Positions 43,280-55,500 are shown, counted from the stretch's first letter. The stretch is 64,000 nucleotides of DNA from Forficula auricularia (GCA_024734495.1 JALMQS010000187.1:4041965-4105964); one strand, 5' to 3'. Notes: a model not told the origin generated them from the sequence alone. A program made the numbers and translations.

Positions 43280-43985
43280 CTTATTCATTTTTTCCAAAAT
43301 TATAAATTGTATAAAATGTTCATTGGACTAATTATTTTGGGGATCATCGAGAATCAAAAAAATATTTTTATCGAATTGTATGCTTCGCCTGCCTCTCGGG
43401 CGAGCCTAGTACTTTTATCTAAAAAAAAAATTCTTTTTTTTTACTCATTGTGTTGAAAAATGTCTCAGGAACGTGGAGCAAAATAATTTTCAACTATGAT
43501 TTTTTCTGTCTTGATTCAGATGTTTATGAAAAAATTTATGAAGTTCGTTTATGGGCTACAGTGTTTTTATTTACAGAGAACTGATTAGTTTTTGAGCTCT
43601 CAAGCTTCAGATCTTCCTTTTAAAAATGCTATTCAACAAATATCATTTTTTGAATAATTTTTTGAGATTTTAATCCGGTTCCATAGTAAAAAATAATAAA
43701 CAATAATCCAGATGTGTTTTGCATTCTTCACCAAAACTGAAAACAGCGTAATTTCACTTTTTTTTCCTCCAAATTATTTTAAAAAATATGATGGTTCAAG
43801 GGCCTTATCTTCACCCTTCACGCTAATGGCATCTCCTGTTTATAGAGAGTCAACTGAACAAAACGCTTTTTGTCTCACCCAATAATTCTAAAAATTGACT
43901 TAGTTATGAATTTTTGAATATTTATATATAATATTATTTATATTATAATTCACATTTTTGGCCTACCTGAAAAAACTGGTCGATG
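43280..43985. other. AT-rich DNA, nothing recognised
   Basis: No gene. A small GC-rich hairpin (GCCTGCCTCTCGGGCGAGC) lies at about 43388. Confidence 0.4.
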
Positions 43986-43989
43986 AAGA

Positions 43990-44406
43990 TATATATGGTG
44001 CAGTAAAAACCCGTTTTTAGTAAGAACGGGTTCTTACTAGTTAAAACGCGTTTCACTAAATACCTTTGAGGCAACTATAGCTTACTGATGGTTCAAAGGT
44101 CTAGAATCTTCGTTTTTGACCTTCCGCCTCATTTTGGGTGTTTATTTTCAAAAAATTTTAAACGAAAATGTCAAAAATTAGAAGCAAAGTTGTAGAGGAT
44201 GTAATTATTGACATTTTCGTTTAAAAATTTTTGAAAATAAACAATTAAAATAAGGCGGAATGTCAAAAATGAAGAGTCTAGGACTTTGAACCAAACTCAA
44301 CCAACATCAATAAACTCTAGTTACCACAAAGGTATTTACTGAAATACGTTTCAACTAGTAGGAACCCGTTCTAAGCTCTAGAATAGGATTTTACTGGAAC
44401 ATATAC
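43990..44406. mobile_element. Family N foldback, copy 2
   Basis: Collinear with copy 1 at 37755-38178: GCAGTAAAAACCCG at the left, the inverse at the right, with the CTTCCGCCTCATTTTGGGTG block in the left arm and its inverse in the right arm. The arms meet near 44200. Confidence 0.8.
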
Positions 44407-45195
44407 TGTATATATAAGAGCCCTTTACCTTGCACCGTCACATATATTTAGTCAGTTTAATTTTTACATTTCTAGGGGGAAAATAAAAAAATAAAAATTC
44501 TCGTTTAATTATGAAGAACTTTATTTAAGAATGAAATATATTGATTGCTATGGACTGAAAAGATGCAAGTGAGATAAGTGAAAGATGAACGGTTTGCGTT
44601 TTGCTCTCTTTTCCCTGGCTTGTTCAAGTCGTGTGGGAGAGAAAAGCAATCTGCTCCAGAATCGAGTTAGACATTTGAGTTGGCCTCCCACAGGTGCCAC
44701 CCACACATTTATCTCCTTCACAAAAAATCGTGAAAGAATGCAGGATATATATATATATATCAACTCTTCACTAGATTAAAAGCTAACTAACTTAGTGAAA
44801 TAGAAAGTGATTCAGAACCAGTTGAAAATTAATCGAAATGCTGAATAAAATGAAATCAATTGTATATTGTTTCTAAACGATGATGACAGTTATGGATGGA
44901 GTTCTCGGTTTTTTATGAGGGGTGGAAACTCAAGCGTTGTAATTCATTTTGTCTATCTTAATCTTTAGATTAAAATCCTCCAAAAAAAGTCTAGGATACT
45001 TTCCAAGGACAAGTCAAGATCACGAGCTGAATTTAGTTTTGTTTCTACTCACATAACATGGGTGGCGCCAAAAATCTCGAAATCCAAAAACCCTAAAAGT
45101 CAAAATCCCGACATGTGAAATTCAGGGTTAATTTTTATATTTTATTAACCTTTTTGATATTTACAAATATATATATATACTATCTATTTGTATTT
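44407..45195. other. Mostly featureless; weak ORF pair at 44548-44779
   Basis: 44560-44730 is of higher GC and complexity. The plus frame from 44585 starts MNGLRFALFSLACSSRVG (signal-peptide-like) and the minus strand is equally open. CCCACAG followed by GTGCCA could be a splice donor. I cannot choose a strand or name a product. Confidence 0.2.
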
Positions 45196-45460
45196 GACTT
45201 CTTCTTATAGTGCCATGCCCGAACGGGCGTCGGCTCCTCTCCACATATACCTGTGCTGAGTGTTTTTAGCTGTTTTATACAGATATACGGGACCTACTTT
45301 TTAACGCCGGTTGGGAACGGCTAGTTTGGAGAGGTTGACTAGGCACTTATACTCTTGGTAGTTTGCCAGTGCTTTCCAAGATGAGGCGGCTAAAAATATC
45401 TGGCGAGACTCAGTCTCAAACCAGCATACGTTAAGACAGCGGCCCTACACTCTGACCAGG
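45196..45460 (-). mobile_element. tRNA-derived SINE, third family
   Basis: Minus strand: GGTCAGAGTGTAGGGCCGC (A-box region), then GGTTTGAGAC (B box), a body of about 200 bp, and a 3' tail CACTATAAGAAGAAG. Its GC is well above the surroundings. AAGAAG-type tails are typical of SINEs mobilised by some LINEs. The left flank is TTGTATTTGA; a duplication is not evident on the right, where family A copy 5 begins. Confidence 0.7.
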
Positions 45461-45469
45461 TCCAGTGAT

Positions 45470-46042
45470 TATGTATACAAAATTTGGATGAGTTTGGTAC
45501 AAGAGCCTATATTTTCATTTTTGACCCCCCCCCCCTTTTTTGGGCGGTTAGTTTTTGCATTTTTAGACTTCTGGGGTCCCACTGATTATGTATACAAAAT
45601 TTGGTTGAGTTTGCTCAAATAGCCTAGATTTTTAATTTTTGAACCCCCTTCCACCCCCTTAATTTTGGGTCGATATGGACCAAAATCTAATCAGCTCTTA
45701 AGCTCAATGGACCAAAACTACCTGTGAAATTTGGTTCCAATATTCACACTAGTTTTTGAGCTAGCTCGTCCACAAAAATTTGGTAAAGCACAGACTAATA
45801 GACTAACTAACAAACTAACAGACATTTTGACAAAACAATTATTATTTCGAAAAATATAATTTTTTTGATGTTCACTTATTAGAGCTTTTATGTAGAGCGA
45901 TATGCTATGTTTTCGCTCAATTTTTTTAATCAAAATACCTTCAGCCGTTTTTGAGATATTTCGAAAAAAGAAAGAAAAAAAAACACTTTTTTCATGCACG
46001 ATTACAATACTTGACCATATCCTGTATGGTAAAGTAAAAATA
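45470..46042 (+). mobile_element. Family A copy 5 (5'-truncated)
   Basis: Begins inside the element at GTGATTATGTATACAAAATT; the right end is intact with ACCATATCCTGTATGGT and AAAGTAAAAA. The CTAACAGA tract is at 45792-45825. The 93-residue minus frame (45718-45999) is the longest of the recurring spurious frames. Confidence 0.85.
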
Positions 46043-46044
46043 TA

Positions 46045-46630
46045 TTTAACATGATTAACCTAATAAAAATACAAAGAGTTCATAATCGAAATATCAAAAT
46101 ACCAAATAAATAAGTTAAATTTTATTAAATTTCTAAAAATAAAAGTATTTTCCCCCTAAGAGGATTGCCAAAATACTCTAAAATTCTTAAATTTATATAT
46201 GTTTTTATTGATTATTATTTTTATTTTTTATTTATTTACTTTATTATTTATTTACAATAAATAAGTTTTCACCAATCGAATACTTTACAAATAAAAGGAG
46301 GTTTTTTTGGGGTTTCTTAGAAAATGATAATGATGAGTGATTTCGAAGCATATTTGGATAATTTAAAATGTCACAAAATGAAGCGAAGACGTTGAACGCA
46401 AATACCATACCGTACTCCTTTCCAATTGCCTTCCTTCTTCTTTTTCTCATGCACGAATAGCGCTAATATATTAGAATCGTGGCATTTTATGCTCTAACGT
46501 TCAAGTTAGAGAAGGTTCATAGAACTGAACCGTTACAAATTCAAATTTGGACTAATTAATTTCAGAATAGAAATTAGATGAAGGTGAAAGCTTTTTCAAG
46601 ACTCTCAGGCTAGTAATAAATAACAAACTT
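46045..46630. other. AT-rich DNA, nothing recognised
   Basis: No convincing gene; the minus frame from 46450 (MRKRRRKAIGKEYGMVF) lacks supporting context. Confidence 0.4.
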
Positions 46631-46631
46631 A

Positions 46632-47285
46632 ATTAAAGGAGATAATAAAACAGTGTGCATTCTGCTGAAAAAATAAATTTTTAAATTTATTGAAGGAGAC
46701 AATAAAATAGTGTGTCTTCTGCTGAAATTATACATTTTTAATTTATTTATAACGAGACTATAGTTTCGAGAGCTTTGCCCTTTTCATCAATCTATTACAA
46801 TTGATTCACAGGAATTAATGTAGGTATTTAAGAATAAATATGTATTAATGTATGTAAGAAACTTACATTCATTAATTCCTGTGAATCAATGAGAGAGCAA
46901 AGCTCTCGAAACTATAGTTTCGTTATAAATAAATTAAAAATTTGTAATTCCAGCACAAGACACACTCTTTTATTGTCTCTTTCAATTTATAAAAATTCTG
47001 CTACTTTCGGCAAAAAGAAACTTTAAATTTAATTTAAATTTATTTATAACGAAACTATAGTTTCGAGGGCTTTTCCCTCTTCATCAGTCTATTACAATTG
47101 ATTTACAGGAATTGATGTGTAAAACTTTTGTGAATCAATTTTAACAAACTGATGAAAAAGCACCTGAAACTATAATCTCGTTATAAATAAATTTAAAAAA
47201 TGATTTTCCAGCAGAAGACACACTAATTTATTGTCTCCTTTAATTTATAAAAATTCTACTACTCTCGGCAAAAAGAAACTTTCAA
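46632..47285. mobile_element. Family B compound: two foldbacks in tandem
   Basis: Repeated B outer ends (GGAGACAATAAAATAGTG) and alternating arms show two B elements joined: about 46680-46985 and 47030-47285. A strict core lies on the minus strand at 47053-47087 (CTGATGA, extra A, GAGGG/CCCTC stem, GAAAC) and a degraded one on the plus strand at 47149. The others have TTGATGA or a deleted core. Confidence 0.75.
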
Positions 47286-47289
47286 TTTA

Positions 47290-48010
47290 ACAAACTTAAT
47301 TATAAATTATTTATTTATACCTATATTGTATTTGACATTGCCTTAAAATCTCGAACATCATTGAAAATATATTTTCTGCATTTTTTTAATTGAAAGTTCT
47401 AAGTTTAGAGAACCCACAATCTAATGAGTTCCCTGCATTGAAAATACAAATATTGGACAACGAGAACGAACTTTCTATGACTTTCCATTCTTAAGTTATC
47501 GTAGCATAGGTATCTGAATTCAGACGCAGAAATAGAAAACATCATCGATGAAAGTGATTATTAGGAATATATTGCTTTATAATATTACGAATTTATTGGC
47601 AATAATTGATAATAAATTGATAATTAATTTCGAAATTAGATCAGTCACTGTCAAAATGGGATTATACGTTTTAAAATTATATTAAATAGCTTCTTGATTA
47701 GATTAATTAATTTCACCATAGGTTTAATTTAATCGAATTTATAAAGGAATATTCCGATTATGAAGATTCACCAGAATTTCGACATAATAATTTTGGCAAA
47801 AAAATTTAATCAACATTGAACGGTTCTTCAATTTATTTCGACTTATTCAGTAACTGAGATTTTTTATAAAATACGTATAGATTCATTCTAGACATTTAGA
47901 CATTTAAAACAAACAAAAAATCCGAGTTGCTGAGAAAACTTTATTGATTAATGTTGTTTTTGAAAAAAAAAAAAATATGTTACTTACATCATCCTACGAA
48001 TCTTCGATTA
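47290..48010. other. AT-rich DNA, nothing recognised
   Basis: No gene or bounded element visible. Confidence 0.5.
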
Positions 48011-48023
48011 AATTTATAAATTA

Positions 48024-48190
48024 TGAATACAAATCAAACTAATTCCAATATGATTTCCTATATTTTTCAACTGTATTTTTCTTGTAAAGCTTCAAAGTCC
48101 AAAATTTAATGAATACTAATCATCCTAATTCCAATATGATTTCCTATATTTTTGAAGTGTAATTTCTTGTCAAGCTTCAAAATCCAAGAA
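48024..48190 (+). repeat. Tandem duplication, ~84-bp unit
   Basis: Two copies share AATGAATAC, CTAATTCCAATATGATTTCC, TATATTTTT and AAGCTTCAAA in order. Confidence 0.75.
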
Positions 48191-48700
48191 ATTCAAACAT
48201 TTTGCCATCAAAACGAGCTCTCTACTTTCATTCGTGAGTTACTGTTTGTATCGAAATCTAGACAGATAAACACATAGACAAATAGAGAGAAAAAGATCAT
48301 GATTGAAAAAGACTTATCTGCCCTTGGGAATTTTTAAGTAGGAATAAAAAAAAAAAAAGAAATATTTCTAAAGAAATCAACAACGACCTCCTGGAGGATT
48401 TCGCTCGCCAAGAGTACTAAAGATTTTTTCAGTATTTAGTCGAATTTCACATTTAACAGACTACCATATTTCAAAAATTTAAATTTCTCAAAAATTTAAT
48501 TTGAAAAATAATTTCTTAAAATTTAGACTAGTAGTTCTAGTGTTCCGCAAACATGTTCCAAGATTTATACAAAAGACGTAGTTACTAGCTATAGGAATCT
48601 ACTTTTGAACTTTAAGGGAAATGTGCGATTCCGTTTACAACTCTACAACTACACTCTAAAGATAAGAAATGAATTTTTGAGCGAAGTAATGAAACAAATT

Positions 48701-49433
48701 TTTTACTTTACCATACAGGGTATGGTCAAGTATTGCAATCGTGCATGAAAAAAATATTTTTTTTCCTTCTTTTTTTCGAAATATCTCAAAAACGGCTGAA
48801 ACTATTTCAATTAAAAAAATTGAGCGAAACCATAGCATTTTGATCTACAAAAAAGCTCTAATAAGTGAACATCGAAAAAATTATATTTTTCGAGATAATA
48901 ATTGTTTTGTCAAAATGACTGTTAGTCTGGTTGTCCGTTAGTTAGTTAGTCTGTGCGTTACCAAATTTTTGTGGACGAGCTAACTCAAAAACTAGTTTGA
49001 ATATCAAAACCAAATTTCCCATGTAGTTGTGGTCCATTTAGATTAAGAGCTGATTAGATTTTGGTGCATATCGACCCAAAATTAAGGGGGGTGGAGGGGG
49101 AGTTAAAAATTAAAAATCTAGGCCGTTTGAGCAAACTCAACCAAATTTTGTATACATAATCAGTGGACCCCCAGAAGTCTAAAAATGCAAAAACTAACCG
49201 CCATAAAATGGGGGGGGGGTGTAGGGTCAAAAAATGAAAATCTTGGCCATTTACCAAACTCAACCAAATTTTGTATACATAATCAGTGGATCCCCAGTAG
49301 TCTAAAAATGCAAAAAAACTAACCGCCCTCCCCTACATGATTATAAATAATTTTATTAAATATTAATGTAAGTGAGGGGCCAGGTTGTATGGTAAAGTCA
49401 AGCGGATGGCCACATCAGAAAACGTCAGCTTAT
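48701..49433 (-). mobile_element. Family A copy 6
   Basis: Complete in inverse orientation: hairpin ACCATACAGGGTATGGT at the left, right subterminal TGTATGGTAAAGTCAAG, then GGCCACATCAGAAAACG. The tandem tract contains GTTAGTCTGGTTG and TTAGTTAGTTAGTCTG (48928-48955). Confidence 0.9.
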
Positions 49434-49439
49434 TTCTGA

Positions 49440-50130
49440 TTGCTTTTGGTTTGAAAAAGCCTATTTTTTTTTTTAATATTTTCTTGCCGAGACTAACAGT
49501 AAGAGTAAATAAAAGAGGAGTGCTTTCTTAATAATCCATAACAATAACATAAATAAATGAATATCTTTTGAAAAACAACTAAGCGTTAAGTATCATCGTG
49601 TTCCTGCTGAAAAAGAAAACCCTGTCGAATGTTAAGATAGCCCTACCACGCAACTCTCCAAGATTTTCACCCGCACCACCGGACTAGACTATACACCATA
49701 GGATATCTTGTACTAGTGTTTTCAAAATGAAAGACCTGTTTATTTGTAAGAAAAGGTTTGGCCTTCATCTTTAGATTTTTTTTATAAATATTTTATTATT
49801 TTTTCCTTGAATGAACATTAATTTGTATGAGTTAAAGTTGGGTTATTCGCATTTAATGAATAGTACTATATTTATTTGTATCAAGCTTCTTTGATTTATT
49901 CTTATATTTCGATTGTCTCATCTGTCTGTCCCTCTGGCCATCGGATTTTATAGCTAATTTTTAAAATGTACTATTTTTTAAATTATTATTATTATTTTTA
50001 CTGTTATATAATTTACTTTCTATAATTGTTGATAAAAACTAAATTTGTGCATATTTTTATTGTTAGTTTTAAGAGCATATTGATTTTAATGTTTCAGGGA
50101 TTTTTATAATATTAAAGTGATCCATGTGTT
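49440..50130. other. AT-rich DNA with B-like end
   Basis: A fragment at 49484-49530 (TTGCCGAGACTAACAGTAAG) resembles a B/B2 end. Otherwise nothing recognised. Confidence 0.4.
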
Positions 50131-50133
50131 AAA

Positions 50134-50834
50134 TAAGCTGACGTGTTCTGATGTGGCCATACACTTGACTTTACCATACAACCTGGCCCCTAAAATTATT
50201 TATAATCATGTAGGGGGGTTAGTTTTTGGATTTTTATACTTCTGGGGTCCCATTGATTATGTATACAAAATTTGGTTGAGTTTGGTAAATGGCCATGATT
50301 TTCATTTTTTGACCATACCTCTCCCCATTTTGGGCGGTTAGTTTTTGCATTTTTAGACTTCTGGGGTCCCACCGATTATGGATACAAAATTTGGTTGAGT
50401 TTGCTCAAACGACCTAGATTTTTAATTTTAAACTCTCTTTCCACCTCCCTTAATTATGGGTCGATATGCACCAAAATATAATCAGCTCTTAATGTCAATG
50501 GACCAAAACTACGTGTGAAATTTGGTTTTGATATTCACACTAGTTTTTGAGCTAGCTCGTCCACAAAAATTTGGTAACGCACAGGCTTACTAACTAACAG
50601 ACAACCAGACTAACAGAGATTTTGACAAAACAATTATTATCTCGAAAAATATAATTTTTTCGATGTTCATTTATTAGTGGTTTTTGTAGAGGAAAATGCC
50701 ATGGTTTCGCTCAATTTTTTTAATCAAAATAGTTTCAGCCGTTTTTTAGATATTTTGAAAAAAAAGAAGGAAAAAACACTTTTTTCATGCACGATTACAA
50801 TACTTGACCATAGCCTGTATGGTAAAGTAAAAAG
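50134..50834 (+). mobile_element. Family A copy 7
   Basis: Complete: AAGCTGACGTGTTCTGATG, subterminal ACTTTACCATACAACC, tract at 50583-50622, and the right hairpin ACCATAGCCTGTATGGT followed by AAAGTAAAAA. The frames at 50117 and 50677 are incidental. Confidence 0.9.
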
Positions 50835-50944
50835 GTTAAGAAACACTGATTTAAACAGACAGTAAATTACTTGAAAATTTATCAATCAAACGTTTCAGAC
50901 TTTTCTACATATACAATTAGCAATTTTTATTTTTTTATTTTTTA

Positions 50945-51345
50945 TTGAATCTAATTTTATACGGTCCACCGGACAGGGATGTTCTACCCGTCCATGAAAG
51001 CTTTTTACTTTCACATTTATATTCATAGAATATAATGGGGAAGTATTGTTGTATCTCCCTTCTCCGGTAAGAAGTCACCCATGGGACATTTATTTTTATC
51101 TGCAACGTGGGCAAAGTAGGATTTATTTAATGAACATTCTTACATGACAATAACAATTCCAGCCCCCTCTGTTCACAGAATTAGAATTGCAAATATTTTT
51201 GATTTTATAATTTATTAATTTATATATTGCCCGGAATACTAGTTTCTCAAACTAGAAACTACGTGGTAATCCTACGTAGGGGCTTATTTTATTTATTTAT
51301 TTATTTATTTAAAAACAATGCTCTGAGGTGGCTACCTCGTAGAGC
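50945..51345. other. GC-variable unassigned segment
   Basis: Contains small hairpins (CTAGTTTCTCAAACTAG; CTACGTGGTAATCCTACGTAG is one base longer than quotable as a unit, at about 51262-51282) and a TTTA tandem at 51287-51310. It could be untranslated LINE sequence; no coding region. Confidence 0.3.
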
Positions 51346-51348
51346 AGA

Positions 51349-51616
51349 AACAGAAAGAATATATATACAAATAGTATCATTTAAGTAAGCAAACATAACA
51401 TATATAACATTTAAATGAGCAAACAGAAAGAATACATACATATAGTAACATTTAAATGAGAAACAGAAAGAATACAGGTATATAACATATATAACATTTA
51501 AATGAGCAAACAGAAAGAATACATACATATAGTAACATTTAAATGAGAAACAGACAGAATATAGATATAGAAACAGAAAGAATATAGGTATATAGTAAGA
51601 TTTAAATGAGCAAGAC
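51349..51616 (+). repeat. Minisatellite, ~40- and ~47-bp alternating units
   Basis: Units of AACAGAAAGAATAC, ATATAGTAACATTTAAATGA and a longer variant with ATAACATATATAAC alternate, giving a higher-order period of about 87 bp. The 124-residue minus frame (51301-51675) is this repeat translated, not a gene. Confidence 0.9.
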
Positions 51617-51755
51617 TCTCCCAGCCCAGTGAGCAACCCAGAGTCAGCACAAGCAGGCGAATAGACCAGTGACACATTACTCCAACCCAGCTCCCCCTAG
51701 AAGATGCACCCTGCTTATTCCATGGATTCTTTCTCTTCTCACTTTTACCCTAACC

Positions 51756-52379
51756 CAGGGTTTCCCAACCTTTTTCCTAGAGTGGACCCCTAATTATAAA
51801 ACAAGAAAAACTGGTTTTAATATTTTTATTTGTAATATTTACTTAGGTCTATTTTACTCACAAAGTTTTATCTATGTTTATTTAATTTTAATAAAATGGT
51901 TGGTGTTGCCTTTTGAGACCAAAGTCGTAATGTATGCGTTGATGTTGCTAAGTTGGATCCTTAAATCTGCCTCTACTTGTAGTCTTTTTCTGTATTTATT
52001 TTTTAGACAGACAAGAATGGAAAAACCATTTTCTCACAAATATGTTATGGGGAAAGGCAACAACTGCTTCGGCGCCAATTTCGATAACTTCGTATAATCA
52101 GATTTTAAATTTAACCAAAAATTTGTTAAAGCAGATTATTTGAATTTTCTTTTTAAAGTCGAATCACAACTTATTTCAATTAATTGATTTTCTTGAATAG
52201 ATGTCAGGCCTGTTATGTAACATATACATGAAATGGGTGCATAATCCAATTTTCTCCGTGGTCTGGGTTTGGAAAATAATCTCGAAATGTGGACTTCAAG
52301 GCTCGAAGTTGTTCAATAATTACACTAATTTATAATTTTATTTTTACTTTTTCCGCTGACCCCAGGTTGGAAAACCCTG
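51756..52379. mobile_element. hAT-type element with 8-bp TSD
   Basis: Ends CAGGGTTTCCCAACCT and, inverted, CAGGGTTTTCCAACCT. Flanked by CCCTAACC (51748-51755) and CCCTAGCC (52380-52387), 7 of 8. GAGTGGACCCC and GCTGACCCC lie just inside. The 142-residue frame at 51669-52097 runs across the left boundary, shows no hAT domain and is taken as incidental. Confidence 0.88.
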
Positions 52380-52389
52380 CCCTAGCCTA

Positions 52390-52695
52390 AAATCCCCTTT
52401 AATTATTTATTCCCATTTCATTTAATATCATAAATATATCCTATCGTGGGTGCTCTTTTACGATCTCGGTTAAGGAGAGATGTACTAACATAAAGGGGTA
52501 TCCACTCTATTTACGTGAGCTCTTACTCCCCCGGCATTCTTTTACTGAGAGAAATATTTTCTAACCTGTACTCCATATATACCAATTCCTCTCTTATATC
52601 CTAATAGCAGAGGGAGACGGCCCCTTTCAGCATCTTTACTAGGTGGATGACATTGTGAAACCGTCACATTACCTTCCTCAGAATATTCAATATGA
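52390..52695. other. Moderate-complexity DNA, nothing recognised
   Basis: Somewhat GC-richer than average (GGGAGACGGCCCC). No convincing frame or repeat partner. Confidence 0.35.
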
Positions 52696-52701
52696 TAGAT
52701 C

Positions 52702-52873
52702 TACAAGAAAATCATAAGTTGGTATCATCTATTAAATCCGATGGTCCGGATTGCTATTACTGGCACTCGGGTTCTATTCCCGAGGGGGTGAAAAACAACA
52801 CTTCTCACAAATAATTAAAAATATTCCATTCCATCGGATTTAATAGATGACACCAACTTATGATTTTCTTGTA
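52702..52873. repeat. Inverted repeat enclosing a tRNA T-arm-like hairpin
   Basis: Arms of about 43 bp (52702-52744 and 52830-52873, one mismatch) enclose 85 bp. Inside, TCGGGTTCTATTCCCGA forms a perfect five-pair T-arm with a seven-base loop. No complete tRNA can be folded. Confidence 0.65.
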
Positions 52874-52954
52874 AATTTGAATCTATTACCATCGGCAAAT
52901 TAATATCTTTCATGATAGTATCTCTTCGTGTTACATTTTTGGGAGATAAACTAG

Positions 52955-53066
52955 CTGCCCGTTCGGATCTCGGGGTGAATTCTCCCGAGTAGAGAGTTGA
53001 TTGGAAGTAGGTGGTTGGGCCAAACCAGTCTTAGGACTGTATACTCGATGATGATGATGATGATTA
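52955..53066 (+). mobile_element. SINE or truncated LINE ending in (GAT)n
   Basis: A hairpin-forming CTCGGGGTGAATTCTCCCGAG-type head (one base over the quoting limit in full, at about 52968-52988) is followed by a tail matching the 3' end of the LINE at 53990-54995, in the opposite orientation: TCTTAGGACTGTATACTC then GATGATGATGATGATG. The tail would encode RVDW and VVGPNQS followed by a stop, aligning with RVEW and IVASNHS. Confidence 0.7.
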
Positions 53067-53074
53067 ATTTATGA

Positions 53075-53985
53075 TAAAATCAATAATTTACCTGTTTTAA
53101 CTTAAAAATAACAACAACAAAACCATTTACCAAGTAGAGAGAAAATATTAGGTATATATTCTGATAAATTCTCTATAATACTATTCGAAAGGAGATGAGA
53201 TAATAATTTATTCCCTCGACAGTTCCCAAGAAGGTCTAAGGTCAAATTAACGAATCATTATATTAAGCTTTTCGGAAAACGGAAATTGCAATGTATAATA
53301 TAAAATGTTGTACGAGAATATTTAATTAGCATACTTTATAAGATGATCTCATCATTATATAATATATAATATGAGATGGTATTATAATATCGTGAAATGT
53401 TTTAACAACGCCCATTTTAAATGCGGGGGAGGTCATCGCCGAATTCGAGTAAATTTGAGTGCAAACTAAAGTATTAGCAAATTGAAATGTAACATTTTAT
53501 ACTATGTATAAATTGATTTCTATATTCTTTCTCGAAAATATAGATTTAATAGGTTTTAAGAAATTAATTTCAACGTGTATTCTCCTAAAGTTTATTGCTG
53601 TACTTTTATTATATTTTAATTTAAACTAAAATTTTGCTGTCGTGTCGTAACTTATTGTTTAAGATTAAAAAATTGGAATTTTTTTGGAATTTCTGAGATG
53701 GGGAAGGGTCGATATTTGGTATATTGAGAGAAAAGGAGTGCCATCCTTATTTGCATTTATCCAGGAAACAATTCAAATATTTTAAAATCTTTTCTTTTCA
53801 AGGTTCCTAAGTCGGATAAAGTGTTTTTTAAGAAGTGTCTGCCTTTCCCTGTCTAGGTGTCTCTTTTGTGTGACTATATCAAAAAATAATAACAATTTTC
53901 ATGTTAGCTTTTTTAAATTTATACTTAAGAGATAGAAGATTAATAGTTTTTTTTAATAATTAATATCTCTTAAAAATCATATTTA
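53075..53985. other. AT-rich DNA, nothing recognised
   Basis: No gene or bounded element visible. Confidence 0.5.
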
Positions 53986-53989
53986 CATT

Positions 53990-54995
53990 GCCATTATCAT
54001 CATCATCATTGAGTATACAGTCCTAAGAATGGTTTGATGCAACAATCCGTCTCCACTCGACTCTGTCCCCCGCCAGCTGTTTGACCTCTCTAAATGTCTG
54101 GCATCCCATATCCCCAATTATTTGGTTGAAATATTCTAATCTGGGTCTTCCCCTTCCCCTTTTCTTTCCCACCTCCCCCTCCAAGATATCCCTAAGCAGT
54201 CCCCCATGTCTCAGTGTGTGCCCCATCATCTGACCTCTTCTCTTCTTCAGACTCTTCCACAAGGTTCTTCTTTCTCCGATTCTTCCAAGAACTTCTTCAT
54301 TTGTAATTTTATCCATCCATTTGATATTCATCATTCTTCTGTAGCACCATATTTCGAAAGCCTCTAATCTTTTTCTCTCCCCTTCTCTAATTGTCCAGGT
54401 TTCAGACCCGTACATGGCTATGCTCCATACATATGTCTTCAATAGCAACTTCCTGTTTTCTAAGCTGATTGAGGAGGAGCATAGTAGTTTTTGTTTTGAA
54501 TTAAACCCCATTTTTGCTTGGGCAATTCTTGATTTAATTTCGTTTTCGCTCCTCCCATCCCATGTTATTTTACTTCCTAGGTAGCGGAATTCCTTAACTC
54601 CTTCTAGGTTTTCTTGGTTAATTTTGATGCATTCCCGTCTCGTTTGTTCTTTTTTTGTACATACTAGGACCTTGGTTTTATTCTTGTTTATTTTCATTTT
54701 GATTTCTTCTATTAGGATTTGGTTAATTCCATTCAGAGCGTCCTCTAATTCTTTTTTATTGCTTCCTAGAAGGGCAATGTCATCGGCAAATCTTAACATA
54801 GCGATCTTTTGACCTTGGATTTCGATACCTGTATCAATTTTGTCTTTGAATTCTTTAATCGCTTCTTCTATGTATAAGTTGAAAATCATGGGTGACAGCA
54901 CACATCCTTGTCTTACACTTTTTTTTTATTTTGGCTTCTCTTTGCTCATCTCCAATATTTAACCTGTAAACTTCAGGTGATGGACTAATAATCCG
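53990..54995 (-). pseudogene. LINE endonuclease-reverse transcriptase, 5'-truncated
   Basis: Minus strand. Upstream frame: EVYRLNIGDEQREAKIK; then, after a one-base slip in an A run near 54921-54927, SVRQGCVLSPMIFNLYIEE (RT motif 4/B), MLRFADDIALL (catalytic FADD), LGSKITWDG, and a C-terminal part with YGSETW and KKRGRGRPR. The 292-residue frame ends SNHS at 54026. Motifs fit the arthropod non-LTR group often annotated as endonuclease-reverse transcriptase (RTE/CR1-like). The N-terminal RT motifs and the endonuclease are missing. The 3' end is a (GAT)n tail at about 53997. Confidence 0.92.
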
Positions 54996-55148
54996 AAATA
55001 TATTGAGTTTGTATGAACCTCTTTGAGTTTTATTTCATTCACTGTGAAACTACACACCCTTTACTTTATTAATTAATATCATGTTTCACCTAAAACCTAC
55101 ACCACTTTCTCTAAGTAAAAAATATATTCTAGCAAATGCGTGACTATA

Positions 55149-55500
55149 TTAGAGCGGTGGTTCTTACTTATGGGTTGCGACTCAAATTTGGGTCCATAAG
55201 CATATTTTTTGTTTTGTGCAGAGTCGTTAAACAAATATTTTACATTGGATCGAAAAGTACCTTTGTTTATCTTAATTTCTAAAAAAAAAATTATATTTTC
55301 GTTAAAAAAGACATCATTGTAAAATTGAAGAAAATTATTTAAGTATGATCTAAAAAAGTAATGAAAAAAATGTTGGCGGTTTAAAAAGGTCTCTAATAGC
55401 ATCTAATATATAAAACTATCGACATCGAAATATTTGAATGTAATTTTAGGCAATAATAATTTCTAGTCAAAGTCCATACGCCTGAGAACTCTTTGTACTA
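55149..55500. mobile_element. Possible hAT-like MITE
   Basis: The left end TAGAGCGGTGGTTCTTAC, followed by ATGGGTTGCGAC, resembles hAT termini of the GGTGGTTCTCAA type. The inverse of ACTCTTTGTACTA at about 55490 is a partial match. No clean duplication. Weak. Confidence 0.3.

Noticed and set aside
44585..44779. Secreted-protein first exon (MNGLRFALFSLACSS)
   Set aside because: The opposite strand is equally open and no donor of good quality or repeatable context was found; kept only as a note.
46244..46450. 68-residue minus frame starting MRKRRRKAIGKEYG
   Set aside because: No splice context or family motif; the C-terminal half is low-complexity AT-rich translation.
51349..51616. CRISPR-like array
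   Set aside because: Units are contiguous tandem copies without unique spacers, in eukaryotic DNA.
51301..51675. 124-residue minus-strand frame with repeated FFLFAHLNVIYV
   Set aside because: It is the translation of the 40/47-bp minisatellite; the repeat period, not coding, keeps it open.
51669..52097. 142-residue plus-strand frame
   Set aside because: Runs across the boundary and TSD of a hAT element and has no recognisable domain.
52961..52990. Second complete tRNA-like gene near the GAT-tailed element
   Set aside because: Only a T-arm-like hairpin is present; no D-arm or acceptor stem.
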